From Roseibium sp. MMSF_3412 (GTDB lineage: Bacteria > Pseudomonadota > Alphaproteobacteria > Rhizobiales > Stappiaceae): a stretch of DNA of 64,000 nucleotides. The stretch spans positions 39,049 through 103,048 of the forward strand of contig NZ_JASHJI010000023.1 of NCBI RefSeq assembly GCF_030733265.1. Reading direction: 5' to 3'. Made by a program: the position numbers and the translations under genes. This document shows positions 54,380 to 62,767 of the stretch, piece by piece; within the stretch, counting starts at the first letter, position 1; each line of letters begins with the position of its first letter. The notes below the pieces were generated by a model. It was not told the origin of the DNA and searched no databases. It saw only the letters and a list, made by a program, of their open reading frames with translations.

Positions 54380-54632
54380 GCGCCTCTCCTGTCTTGCGGT
54401 TGCCGTGTGTGACTGGGCCGAAAATGCGCGAGAGCGGCATTCCGGCCGGCAATGTGTCTGTTTCTACTGCAAAAATAATAACAGGCAGCGCAGTTTTCGA
54501 GCGGAACTTGTAACAAAATGTGTCGCCGGGCCGAATGGGGACAGATGGCGACACTTAAGGCCTGTGCGGCGGGTATTTCTGCGACAAATGACACCTACGT
54601 TGGCTTCATCGACGAACCAAGGAGTTGTTTGA

Positions 54633-55592
54633 ATGAAACCGTTCAGGAAAATTGCAATCACCGCTTTGGCTGCGAGTGTCGCGGGAACCGCGCTGACGGC
54701 CGGTCTGCCCGCATTCGCACAAAGCGGCGATGCGGCAGGGAACGGGGGCCAGCAGATAAAGCAGGTGCAGAACGAGCAGGTCGCGCACAAGGGTGAGCGC
54801 GGCAAATGGGGGCGTGGCCATGGTCGCGGCCACAAGCAGCGCGCCGAACGCCTTTTCGAGCGTTTTGACGTCAACAAGGATGGTGTGATCACCGAAGCCG
54901 AGATCGCCGAAGTCAGGACGAGTGATTTCACCACGGCGGATGCCGATGCAAACGGCGAGATCAGCCTTGAGGAATTCAAGGCCCAGTTCCTGGACCGCTC
55001 CGGTGACCGCATGGTCCGGGCGTTCCAGTTCCTGGATAGCGACGGCGACGGCACCGTGACGCAGGAAGAGGTCGATGTCGTTGCGAACCGGATGTTCAAC
55101 CGGCTTGACCGCGATGGCAACGGAACCGTTGAACGTGTTCGCGGCCAGCGCAACCAGGCAGGCGCTGAAAACGGCGAACGCCAGCAGCGCGCAGAACGTG
55201 GTGAGCGCCGCGAACGCGGCGAGAGGCGGGGCCGTGGCGGTCAGGGCCGCATGTTCATGGCCCTGTTCGACACCGATGGCAGCGGGTCCGTGACCCGGGA
55301 AGATTTCGACGCCCGGCGTGCCGAACTGTTCGCGCTGGCCGATACGAATTCCAGCGGCTCGTTCACGCTTGAGGATTTCGGTCCTTTGTGGCTGGCCGTC
55401 AACGAAAACCGGATTGTCGACATGTTCCAGCGTGCCGATGAAGACGGCAGTCTCGGTATCACCCAGGAAGAAGCCGGAAAACGTCTCGACAACCTGATGA
55501 AACGCGCGGACCGGAACAAGGACGGCGTGATCACCAGGGCCGATTTCAAGGGCGGCAAGAAAGGCGGCAAGGGCAAGAAGCACCGCGGCTGA
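54633..55592 (+). CDS. Secreted protein with eight EF-hand-type calcium loops
   Basis: A 319-residue protein with a signal peptide (residues 1-30, cleaved near AFAQSGD). It carries eight EF-hand-like loops at about residues 79-90 (DVNKDGVITEAE), 103-114, 135-146 (DSDGDGTVTQEE), 159-170 (degenerate at its end), 213-224 (DTDGSGSVTRED), 237-248, 269-280 and 293-304 (DRNKDGVITRAD). A long Arg/Glu/Gly-rich linker (about 170-206) splits them into two halves of four. The C-terminus is a basic GGKKGGKGKKHRG tail. Likely a periplasmic or secreted Ca2+-binding protein. Divergent from an OmpR-type two-component system. Confidence 0.92.
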   Translation: MKPFRKIAITALAASVAGTALTAGLPAFAQSGDAAGNGGQQIKQVQNEQVAHKGERGKWGRGHGRGHKQRAERLFERFDVNKDGVITEAEIAEVRTSDFTTADADANGEISLEEFKAQFLDRSGDRMVRAFQFLDSDGDGTVTQEEVDVVANRMFNRLDRDGNGTVERVRGQRNQAGAENGERQQRAERGERRERGERRGRGGQGRMFMALFDTDGSGSVTREDFDARRAELFALADTNSSGSFTLEDFGPLWLAVNENRIVDMFQRADEDGSLGITQEEAGKRLDNLMKRADRNKDGVITRADFKGGKKGGKGKKHRG

Positions 55593-55660
55593 TTTTCCCT
55601 TGACGTGAAACCGATCTGTCTTCCCGCGTTTCGATGCCCCCAAGTGCGGGAAGACGATAA

Positions 55661-55688
55661 GGGAGCCACCTTTGTGGCTCCCTTTTTT
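55661..55688 (+). terminator. Rho-independent terminator after the EF-hand gene
   Basis: GGGAGCCAC-CTTT-GTGGCTCCC followed by TTTTTT: a 9-bp perfect stem with a 4-nt loop, 69 bp after the gene. Confidence 0.92.
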
Positions 55689-55749
55689 GTTACCGGAATA
55701 TCAAGGTTTTCGGGCGAAAGTCCTCGTCAAAGTCTCCAAGGGGGAAATC

Positions 55750-56748
55750 ATGGCCAAGCCCGATTTGAATGAATTTGTCACCGCGAAGATCGCCTCCGGG
55801 AATGTCGGTGAGGACGATGTAATCACGCTCCGCCGCTTCATCTATGGCGACATGGCTGTCTCCCTTGATGAAGGTGCCGCGCTGTTCCGGCTGAACGATG
55901 CAGAGCTGACTTACGCCAGCACATGGTACGAGCTGTTTCCCGAGGCAGTCGCTGACATCCTCGTCAATCAGGCGCGGCCGGAAGGCTACGTTTCAGACGA
56001 GAACGCGGCGTGGCTGATTGCCCAGATCGAGGCGGATGGCCACGTCTGCAGCCGAACCGAGCTCGATGCGGTGCTGCATGTGCTTGAGAAGGCCCGCGAG
56101 GCCCCGGAGAGCCTTGAGCAGTTTGCCCTTAAGGCAGTCAGCGCGTCCGTCATCTCCGGCAAGGGCGCGACGCGGGCCGGCAATGAGCTGAAACCCGGTG
56201 TCATTTCGGACGGAGAAGTGGAGATCCTTCGACGGGTTCTTTATGCCGGGTCAGGCTGCGGCGGTGTCGCGATTTCAAAGGCAGAGGCGGAGATCCTGTT
56301 CGACCTGAACGACGCCACGATCGAAGCTGAAAACGCGCCGGCCTGGTCGGAGCTTTTTTCCAAGGCGGTCGCCAATCATCTGATGGCCATGTCCGGGTTC
56401 ACGCCGCCGTCGCGCGACGTCGCGCTGGCACGCGAGGACTGGTTGAACCAGCCCGGCGGATACGAGCGCGGTCTCGGCGGTTTCTTCCGCAAGATGATCA
56501 GCGGCGGTGTCAGCGGTATTCGCGATTCCTACGCGGTCAACGATCCCTTCGCGGCAAGGGGCGCGTCCATGGAAGCGGAAATCGCCGCGAATGAAACGGT
56601 GAGCGAAGACGAAGCCTCGTGGCTGGTCGAGCGCATCGGGCGCGACGGTGTTCTTCATGAAAATGAAAAGGCGCTGCTGCGGTTCATTCGCGAAGAAAGC
56701 CCGAACATTCATCCGGCCTTGCAGCCGCTCATGGACAAGGCCGTCTGA
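55750..56748 (+). CDS. Hypothetical protein with internally repeated helical domain
   Basis: A 332-residue acidic, helical protein I do not recognise. It contains a repeated unit: VITLRRFIYGDMAVSLDEGAALFRLNDAELTYASTWYELFPEAVADIL (~24-71) and VEILRRVLYAGSGCGGVAISKAEAEILFDLNDATIEAENAPAWSELFSKAVANHL (~158-212), each followed by an SxDExxWLxxxIxxDGxxxxxExxxLxxxx block (~79-112, and ~282-315). The helical, acidic repeats recall TerB-like folds, but that is only a suggestion. ATG 55750 follows GGGGGAAATC. No signal peptide. Function unknown. Confidence 0.75.
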   Translation: MAKPDLNEFVTAKIASGNVGEDDVITLRRFIYGDMAVSLDEGAALFRLNDAELTYASTWYELFPEAVADILVNQARPEGYVSDENAAWLIAQIEADGHVCSRTELDAVLHVLEKAREAPESLEQFALKAVSASVISGKGATRAGNELKPGVISDGEVEILRRVLYAGSGCGGVAISKAEAEILFDLNDATIEAENAPAWSELFSKAVANHLMAMSGFTPPSRDVALAREDWLNQPGGYERGLGGFFRKMISGGVSGIRDSYAVNDPFAARGASMEAEIAANETVSEDEASWLVERIGRDGVLHENEKALLRFIREESPNIHPALQPLMDKAV

Positions 56749-56754
56749 CAGGCG

Positions 56755-57342
56755 TTACCCGTCGACGCGCATGGCCTCCGTTTCGATGATCAACTGGACC
56801 GCGTCGCCGACAAATCCGTTGTCGACGGCGTAGGTCATGCCGTAAGCGCTGCGCTCGACGGTGCCGCGCGCGCTGATCCCGAGCGTGAAGCGCTTGTGCC
56901 CGAAGGGATAATCGGCAGCCTTTTTGAGGGTGACATCAAGCGTCAGCGGCTGCGTGTTGCCCAGAAGCGTCAGATTGCCCGTCACGGTTCCGGTCGTCTC
57001 GCTCGTCGGCGTTCCGCTGTCGGCTGTGAATGTCATCACGGGGAACTGTTCAACGTCCAGAAAATCCTTGTTGCGGACATGGTTGTCCCGCGCTTCGTTG
57101 AAGGATTGAACGCTGGCGGTCTTCACCGTGATCTCGACTTCGGAGAGTTCCTGTGTGTCCATGTCGTAGGTGAAACCGCCCTCGAACTCGAGAAATACGC
57201 CAAGCGTATCGGCATAGCCGATGTGATCGACCATGAACGCGATCGTCGTGTGGGTCGGGTCGAGTTCATACCGGTGCGGTTCAGCCAATGCGGACGTGGC
57301 AACAAGCGCAAGGGCAGCAGAGCCTGCAAGAATTCGGATCAT
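56755..57342 (-). CDS. YceI-family periplasmic protein
   Basis: A 195-residue protein with a signal peptide (MIRILAGSAALALVATSALA) and a YceI lipocalin-like barrel: YELDPTHTTIAFMVDHIGYADTLGVFLEFEGGFTYD, VKTASVQSFNEARDNHVRNKDFLDVEQFPVMTFTA, GNLTLLGNTQPLTLDVTL. YceI proteins bind isoprenoid-like lipids in the periplasm. It is convergent with the repeat-domain hypothetical gene. Confidence 0.92.
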   Translation of the reverse strand: MIRILAGSAALALVATSALAEPHRYELDPTHTTIAFMVDHIGYADTLGVFLEFEGGFTYDMDTQELSEVEITVKTASVQSFNEARDNHVRNKDFLDVEQFPVMTFTADSGTPTSETTGTVTGNLTLLGNTQPLTLDVTLKKAADYPFGHKRFTLGISARGTVERSAYGMTYAVDNGFVGDAVQLIIETEAMRVDG

Positions 57343-57436
57343 GTCCGGCCTCCGTTCAACGGGTCAATCTGGGTCAAGCAACCGACCTGATAGCTAGAGC
57401 GGGCCTTGCAGGAAGCAACAGAATTCGAGGCCGAAA

Positions 57437-57817
57437 TCAGACGTTGGTGCGAAAATCAACGTGGATGTGATTGCCGTCCGGGTCCCAGACATTGATGGCA
57501 ACGAGGTTGAGAGCCGCCAGTTCGGACTTGCGGTAGGTTTCACCGCGCTGGCGCAGCCGTTCTTCAAATTCCTCAGCCCCGGTGGCTGAAAAGGCGAAGT
57601 GCTCCAGTTTCAGTTCCACCTCAGATCCTGTTCCCGCGTCGCCATCCAGGCCGACAAGATGCACGAAGGCCGTGTCTCCGGCGTAGAGCCAGGCTCCGGG
57701 AAAGGGAAAGTCCGGCCGGGGGCCGGAGGTGAGGCCGAGGACGTCCTCGTACCAGGAGATCATGGTGTCCAGCTGCGTGGTGCGCAGGTTGACGTGGTTG
57801 AGTTGGTGGATCTGCAT
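57437..57817 (-). CDS. VOC-family protein (glyoxalase/bleomycin-resistance type)
   Basis: A 126-residue single VOC domain protein: MQIHQLNHVNLRTTQLDTMISWYEDVLGLTSGPRPDFPFPGAWLYAGDTAFVHLV, LEHFAFSATGAEEFEERLRQRG, and the C-terminal VWDPDGNHIHVDF. His and Glu metal ligands are in the usual places. ATG 57817 is used; an ATG eight codons upstream, overlapping the thioredoxin-like stop, is possible. Substrate unknown. Confidence 0.85.
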   Translation of the reverse strand: MQIHQLNHVNLRTTQLDTMISWYEDVLGLTSGPRPDFPFPGAWLYAGDTAFVHLVGLDGDAGTGSEVELKLEHFAFSATGAEEFEERLRQRGETYRKSELAALNLVAINVWDPDGNHIHVDFRTNV

Positions 57818-57831
57818 GTTTCCGCCCGGGT

Positions 57832-58383
57832 TTATTTCCACTTGATGGAGCAGCCGATCGAGGGGATCTGATCTTCAGGACCGCGACCGGTTTCCGCTAT
57901 CTGTTTCATGGCCTCAAAGAGATCGCGGCGCAAGTCCGCAGGCGAGGCGCCCATGCGCGTTGCATCGAGCCTGCCGCGATATTGCAGGCCCAGATCCTTG
58001 TTGAAACCGAAGAAATCGGGCGTGCAGACGGCGTCGTAGGTCTTTGCAACGGTCTGATCCGCATCGTGCAGATAGCGAAACGGAAAGTCGTGTCTTTCGG
58101 CCATCAGCTGCATGTTTTCATAATTGTCCGCCGGGTAGGAGACGGGGTCGTTGGAGCAGATCGCGGCAACGCCGATGCCGTGTTCCGTCAATTCTTGTGC
58201 ATCGCGGAGGATCTTGTCGAGTATCGCCAGCACGAAAGGGCAGTGATTGCAGATGAACATGACCAGCGTGCCATTCTCGCCGGCCACCTCGCTCAGGCTG
58301 TGATGCCTGCCATCGGTGCCCAAGAGGGTGAAATCGGGAGCCTGCCAATCGAAGTCGCAGACAGGCGGTTGCAATGCGGCCAT
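57832..58383 (-). CDS. Thioredoxin-family (AhpC/TSA-like) protein
   Basis: A 183-residue thioredoxin-fold protein: APDFTLLGTDGRHHSLSEVAGENGTLVMFICNHCPFVLAILDKILRDAQEL, with the CNHC redox pair (about residues 46-49) and VAAICSNDPVSYPADNYENMQLMA. This group is annotated as thioredoxin-family peroxiredoxin-like; substrate unknown. It lies 14 bp upstream of the VOC gene on the same strand, so the two are probably cotranscribed. Confidence 0.87.
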   Translation of the reverse strand: MAALQPPVCDFDWQAPDFTLLGTDGRHHSLSEVAGENGTLVMFICNHCPFVLAILDKILRDAQELTEHGIGVAAICSNDPVSYPADNYENMQLMAERHDFPFRYLHDADQTVAKTYDAVCTPDFFGFNKDLGLQYRGRLDATRMGASPADLRRDLFEAMKQIAETGRGPEDQIPSIGCSIKWK

Positions 58384-58457
58384 GTGAATGTCCCTCTTTT
58401 GGCTGAAGCCTCCGGCAGATCAGGCGCAGCCGGTCACCCGGCCGCGCCAACCCGCGC

Positions 58458-59468
58458 TCAGTATCCCTCAAGCACTATTTTGCCCTTTGCGGTGCCCGTT
58501 TCAATGAGCGCATGCGCCTTGCGCATGTTTTCCGCATTGATCGGTGAAAGAACCGTATCGAGCGTCGTGCGGATCCGACCGGCGTCGATCTCGCCCGCGA
58601 CATAGGTCAGCAGCTTGTGCTGCTCGATCATGTCCGGTGTCTGGAACATGGCGCGTGCGAACATGAACTCCCAATGAAGGCTTGCGGCTTTCATCTTCAT
58701 CTTGTCCATCGGCATAGGCAGATTGGTGTCGTCGATGGTGACGATGCCGCCCTGCGGACGGATGAGCTCCACCGCCGTATCCCAATGGCGCATGTCATTG
58801 AAAATGGCGATGTGGTCGACAGTGTCGAAACCGAGGGCGCGAACCTGTGCGACCATGTCTTCTCTGTGATTGACGACATGGTCCGCACCCAGCTCCGTCA
58901 CCCAGGCGGAGGTTTCCGGACGCGATGCGGTTGCAATGATTTTCAGTCTGGCCGCCTTGGCAAGCTGGATGCCGATTGAACCGACACCGCCGCCTGCACC
59001 GATGATCAGGATGCTGTCGCCCGCGTTGCCGCCATCGCGGTCGATCCCGAGACGGTCGAAGAAGGATTCGTAGGCCGTCAGGGTTGTCAGCGGCAAAGCC
59101 GCTGCTTCGGCAAAGCCGAGGGTCTTCGGCTTTACACCGACGATCCGTTCGTCGATGAGCTGGTATTGGGAGTTCGAACCGGCACGGGTGATGTCGCCGG
59201 CGTAGTAAACCTCATCACCCGGTTTGAACAGCGTCACGTCCGGGCCAACGGCTTCAACGATACCGGCCGCATCCCATCCAAGAACACGCGGTGTCTCCTC
59301 CACCGTGTCCTTGGGCGCTCGCACCTTGGTATCGACCGGATTGACGGAAACGGCCCTGACTGCGACCAGCAAGTCGCGTCCTTCGGGCACGGGTTTCGGA
59401 AGATCGACATCCATGAAGCTTTCCGGATTGTCGATCGGTAAATAACGAGTCAGTGCAACGGCTTTCAT
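58458..59468 (-). CDS. Zinc-type alcohol dehydrogenase / quinone oxidoreductase-like protein
   Basis: A 336-residue medium-chain dehydrogenase: MKAVALTRYLPIDNPESFMDVDLPKPVPEGRDLLVAVRAVSVNPVDTKVR at the N-terminus, GDEVYYAGDITRAGSNSQYQLIDERIVG, and the nucleotide fold ILIIGAGGGVGSIGIQLAKAARLKIIATASRPE. The catalytic zinc Cys seems absent, which fits the quinone-oxidoreductase/YogA-type zinc-free group. It lies 74 bp upstream of the thioredoxin-like gene on the same strand and may be cotranscribed with the ABM gene upstream. Confidence 0.9.
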   Translation of the reverse strand: MKAVALTRYLPIDNPESFMDVDLPKPVPEGRDLLVAVRAVSVNPVDTKVRAPKDTVEETPRVLGWDAAGIVEAVGPDVTLFKPGDEVYYAGDITRAGSNSQYQLIDERIVGVKPKTLGFAEAAALPLTTLTAYESFFDRLGIDRDGGNAGDSILIIGAGGGVGSIGIQLAKAARLKIIATASRPETSAWVTELGADHVVNHREDMVAQVRALGFDTVDHIAIFNDMRHWDTAVELIRPQGGIVTIDDTNLPMPMDKMKMKAASLHWEFMFARAMFQTPDMIEQHKLLTYVAGEIDAGRIRTTLDTVLSPINAENMRKAHALIETGTAKGKIVLEGY

Positions 59469-59529
59469 TGTCTTGTTCTCAAAGTGATTCACGTGCGTTT
59501 TCAGGTTGAGTGGAGGCGTGTTCGCCGGG

Positions 59530-59820
59530 TCAGCCGATCACGGTCATCTCGTTCAGCGTGAATTCCGCGACAGCGCCCTCGGTTGCCTGCATGTAGGCGG
59601 CCAGATGCGGCGCATTCATATGGATCTGCCAGAGTTCCCGGCTTTCCCAGTTCTCGTAGAACATGAAATGGGCCGGGTTTTCGTTGTCCTGGTGAAGGTC
59701 GTAATTGATGCAGCCGTTTTCGCTTCGGGTTGTCTCGATGAGCTTGAGGAGCTCGGCTTTCACGAGGTCGATCTTGTCCGGGTTGGCCTTGATGTTGGCG
59801 ACGATGGTGAGTTGGGTCAT
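59530..59820 (-). CDS. Putative quinol monooxygenase (ABM domain)
   Basis: A 96-residue ABM-fold protein: MTQLTIVANIKANPDKIDLVKAELLKLIETTRSENGCINYDLHQDNENPAHFMFYENWESRELWQIHMNAPHLAAYM. The YgiN-type pattern (Cys-Ile-Asn-Tyr-Asp and ENWESxExWxxHxxxPHL) suggests quinol oxidation or a related oxygenation. GGAGAAG precedes the ATG at 59820. Divergent from a LysR gene 105 bp away, its likely regulator. Confidence 0.93.
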   Translation of the reverse strand: MTQLTIVANIKANPDKIDLVKAELLKLIETTRSENGCINYDLHQDNENPAHFMFYENWESRELWQIHMNAPHLAAYMQATEGAVAEFTLNEMTVIG

Positions 59821-59925
59821 GTTTGCTTCTCCGTGTCCGGTGCTGTGTTCAATGCGATATCTAATTCCTTGACCGTTTCGGATAAACCGGCAGTATGCGC
59901 AGAGACAATCCGGAAAATCCGTATA

Positions 59926-60816
59926 ATGCTTATCGACAATATATCCCTGTTTCTGCTGATCGTTGAAAAAGGCAGCCTGGCCGCGGCGGCGCGCGAAGCC
60001 GGGCTGTCGCCGACAACCGTTTCGGAAAGGCTGGCAGCGCTCGAAGCGCATTATGAAGTCGTCCTTCTCAACCGGACGACACGATCCATCAGCCTTACGG
60101 AAGAGGGGCGGGCGCTCTTTGAAGGCGCGCGCACGGTGCTCAGCGAAGTCGAGGAACTCGACAGCCGGATACGGACGGGCGCAACCATGCTGTCCGGGCT
60201 CATCCGTGTGAGCGCGCCCGAAGATCTCGGGCGCCATGTCATTTCCGGTGCTATTGCAAGGTTTCAGGCCGAACACCCGTTGATTTCGATCGATCTCCAT
60301 CTCTCGGACGGCTATGTCGATATTGTCGGTCTCGGGATCGACCTTGCGGTCCGATTCGGATCGATCAGCGACAGCTCGTTGAGGGTCAGGCATGTGGGCT
60401 CGCGCAAGCGCATCCTGTGTGCATCGTCGGCGTATGTTCAAACACACGGCGCACCCGAAGCGCCTGCTGATCTGAAAGACCACAATTGCCTGCTGATGCG
60501 GTTTGGACAGAATATCGACAATTCCTGGACGTTCGTGAAAGGTGGCGTGAAGCACGTCGTCACGGTGTCCGGCAACCTGATTGCCAATGACGGCGCCCTT
60601 GTGCGTGAGTGGGCCCTGGAGGGGCGGGGGATCGCACTGAAGTCGGAATTCGATTCAGCCGATGACATTCGAGACGGACGTCTGATTGCCCTGTTGCCCG
60701 ACTTCGAACCGCCGGGCTCGCCCTTGCAGATCCTGTTTCCTCCGAGCCGGGCACAGCCGCGCCGGGTCCGTGTTTTTGCCGACCATCTCACCAAGACGAT
60801 CAGGGCCCTTCATTGA
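59926..60816 (+). CDS. LysR-family transcriptional regulator
   Basis: A 296-residue LysR regulator. Residues ~4-64 form the winged helix (NISLFLLIVEKGSLAAAAREAGLSPTTVSERLAALEAHYEVVLLNRTTRSISLTEEGRALF), the rest the effector-binding periplasmic-binding-protein-like domain (SGLIRVSAPEDLGRHVISGAIARFQAEHPLISIDLHLSD; RKRILCASSAYVQTHG). ATG 59926 is used because the longer frame starts inside the divergent ABM gene. It most likely controls the divergent quinol monooxygenase and dehydrogenase genes. Confidence 0.94.
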   Translation: MLIDNISLFLLIVEKGSLAAAAREAGLSPTTVSERLAALEAHYEVVLLNRTTRSISLTEEGRALFEGARTVLSEVEELDSRIRTGATMLSGLIRVSAPEDLGRHVISGAIARFQAEHPLISIDLHLSDGYVDIVGLGIDLAVRFGSISDSSLRVRHVGSRKRILCASSAYVQTHGAPEAPADLKDHNCLLMRFGQNIDNSWTFVKGGVKHVVTVSGNLIANDGALVREWALEGRGIALKSEFDSADDIRDGRLIALLPDFEPPGSPLQILFPPSRAQPRRVRVFADHLTKTIRALH

Positions 60817-60909
60817 GTACATTCTGAACAATTCCTTCCGTCCTGAAGGTCTGCTTCCTGCCGGTTTGAACCGGTCTCAAAAAAAATACGTCTCCACCTG
60901 AAATTTCAC

Positions 60910-60938
60910 TTGCGCGGCATCCCAAACAAGCGCATATA
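60910..60938 (+). promoter_or_regulatory. Candidate promoter of the ornithine decarboxylase leader
   Basis: TTGCGC (60910-60915) and CATATA (60933-60938), separated by 17 bp, are a plausible sigma-70 pair about 430 bp before the decarboxylase start. It would give a transcript starting near 60945. Confidence 0.4.
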
Positions 60939-60945
60939 GCGCTCG

Positions 60946-61369
60946 CCCAAATTCGCACGTGCCCGAGGTCGTTCATGGGGTGTTCGAACAACATCTCTTA
61001 AGGGGCCGCTGCCAAAAAAACCGCCAAGGGGCGGGCAGCAGATCCGGACGGCTTAAAGCAACGACGTAAGAGGGCTTTTTTGGTCTCTGCCGGGGTTTCC
61101 AATCTCCGGCGTCACTGAAGAGGCACTTGTTACATCCTTGCCCGACGTGCGGCTCGGTATCTCCGATCCAATCAACGGCATTCCCGACGCGGGAAAGCGC
61201 TTGTGTGCATTCATGATGCTGCAATCGCCCAACCGTCGCTGCAGTCAACCCGGCCTCCGGTTCCATCCCGGGGGAGGCCCGGTGCGCATTGCAGCACCCT
61301 GCGACGAGAACTGCAGCGCGCCAACCGGAATTCGCGCGTCTGTAGCCAGATTTGAAAGGGGTAATCCCC
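60946..61369 (+). ncRNA. Candidate speF-type leader RNA of ornithine decarboxylase
   Basis: A 424-nt leader before the decarboxylase, at the place where alphaproteobacterial speF leader RNAs occur (Rfam family upstream of ornithine decarboxylase). Visible structure: GCTGC...GCAGC with an inner CCGCC-AAGG-GGCGG hairpin (61008-61039), an AAAGC...GCTTTTTT terminator-like hairpin (61056-61081), a strong GGCCTCC...GGAGGCC hairpin (61252-61279), and GGGG-TAAT-CCCC directly before the ATG, which would hide the AAAGGGG ribosome-binding site. Short uORF-like frames exist but none is convincing. The family assignment is from genomic position and structure, not from a covariance search. Confidence 0.5.
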
Positions 61370-62500
61370 ATGAGCGAGCGCATCCGCGACTTCCTGCGAC
61401 GACGCGATGATGACGGACCCTGCGTTGTTGTCGACCTCGATATCGTCCGCGACAACTTTCACGCATTCGCCAGATCCCTGCCGGATACGTCCGTTTATTA
61501 CGCCGTGAAGGCCAATCCCGCGCCGGAAATCCTGTCGCTGCTGGAAAGCCTTGGCTCGTGCTTCGACTGCGCGTCCGTCGGCGAAATCGAAATGGTGCTT
61601 GAAACCGGGGCCGATGCAGAGCGGATTTCCTACGGCAATACCATCAAGAAGGAGAAGGACATTGCGCGTGCCTTTGACCATGGCGTCCGGCTCTTTGCCG
61701 TCGACTGCATCGAAGAAGTCGAAAAAATCGCCAGCGTTGCACCGGGATCACGGGTCTTCTGCCGCGTCCTGTGCGATGGTGTCGGTGCCGAGTGGCCGCT
61801 TTCGCGCAAATTCGGTTGCGACCCGGACATGGCACCCGACGTTCTTGAGCACGCCCACCGGCTCGGTCTCGAAGCCTATGGCGTCTCCTTCCATGTCGGC
61901 TCCCAGCAAGCCAATCTCGAAGCCTGGGATTTCGCTCTCGCCATGGCGGCAGGCGTCTTCCGGGAAATGGCGCTGCGCGGCATCGAACTGAAGATGGTCA
62001 ACATGGGCGGCGGGTTCCCGACCCGCTACCTGAAGGACGTGCCCGGCGTGCCGCGCTATGGCGAGGCGATTTTCCAGGCGCTTTCGAAGCATTTCGGCAA
62101 CCGGCTGCCGTCCACGATCATCGAACCGGGCCGCGGTATGGTCGGAAATGCCGGCATGATCGAAGCTGAAGTCGTTCTGATATCCAGGAAGTCCGCGCAT
62201 GAGGAAATTCGCTGGGTCTATCTCGACATCGGCAAGTTCCACGGGCTGGCTGAAACCATGGACGAGGCGATCCGCTACCCGATCCGCACGCCGCGCGACG
62301 GTGACAGCACTGCTCCTTGCGTCCTGGCCGGACCGACCTGCGACAGCGTTGACGTCCTTTACGAGAAAACGCCGTATGAACTGCCGGTCAGCCTGTCCAT
62401 CGGCGACAAGGTTCTGATCGAGGCCTGCGGCGCCTATACCACGACCTATTCGTCCGTCGGTTTCAACGGTTTCGCGCCGCTGGCATCACACGTCATCTAG
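61370..62500 (+). CDS. Ornithine/lysine/arginine-type PLP decarboxylase (alanine racemase fold), SpeF-like
   Basis: A 376-residue fold-type III PLP decarboxylase, as found for ornithine decarboxylases of alphaproteobacteria, making putrescine from ornithine. The PLP lysine is in TSVYYAVKANPAPEIL (Lys47); other landmarks are SCFDCASVGEIEMVLETGADAERISYGNTIKKEKDI, VSFHVGSQQANLEAWDFALAM, MGGGFPTRYL, IEPGRGMVGNAG (phosphate binding) and GPTCDSVDVLY (Cys ~323 from the partner subunit). The ATG at 61370 sits right after a hairpin that would cover its ribosome-binding site. It follows a 424-nt structured leader. Confidence 0.95.
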   Translation: MSERIRDFLRRRDDDGPCVVVDLDIVRDNFHAFARSLPDTSVYYAVKANPAPEILSLLESLGSCFDCASVGEIEMVLETGADAERISYGNTIKKEKDIARAFDHGVRLFAVDCIEEVEKIASVAPGSRVFCRVLCDGVGAEWPLSRKFGCDPDMAPDVLEHAHRLGLEAYGVSFHVGSQQANLEAWDFALAMAAGVFREMALRGIELKMVNMGGGFPTRYLKDVPGVPRYGEAIFQALSKHFGNRLPSTIIEPGRGMVGNAGMIEAEVVLISRKSAHEEIRWVYLDIGKFHGLAETMDEAIRYPIRTPRDGDSTAPCVLAGPTCDSVDVLYEKTPYELPVSLSIGDKVLIEACGAYTTTYSSVGFNGFAPLASHVI

Positions 62501-62511
62501 GGCTGGACATC

Positions 62512-62682
62512 ATGATCACGATCGTGAACGAGGCGCTGGAGCATTTCAGCGCCCGTGAGGTCCTGCTCGATCAAAGCTTCGGCGAAGACCGTCACCTCAA
62601 GACGTGCGAACGGCTGGACTGGCACACGGTTTTCGGACAGCTTCAGACTGTGCACGATAGTGGTGTGCCTTGTACCAATTGA
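62512..62682 (+). pseudogene. Truncated GNAT N-acetyltransferase remnant
   Basis: The 56-codon ORF begins MITIVNEALEHFSAREVLLDQSF and continues GEDRHLKTCERL. This resembles the first ~35 residues of GNAT acetyltransferases that often follow ornithine decarboxylase in Rhizobiales, but the acetyl-CoA-binding region is missing and the sequence turns into unrelated residues (DWHTVFGQLQTVHDSGVPCTN) before a stop. The point of divergence, near base 62617, is close to where base composition drops. I infer an insertion or deletion that removed the rest of the gene. Confidence 0.6.
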
Positions 62683-62767
62683 AAACCGATGTGCAATTGC
62701 TTTCGGTGCGCTTGGTCCATTGACAAGCCTGCCATGATTGCTGGAACTAGCTACTGTTTTCCAAGCC

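Noticed and set aside
62600..62760. Minus-strand segment resembling a resolvase helix-turn-helix (PKAIAHRFSIGTRHTTI)
   Set aside because: The similarity is short and there is no start, catalytic region or repeat to support a recombinase remnant.
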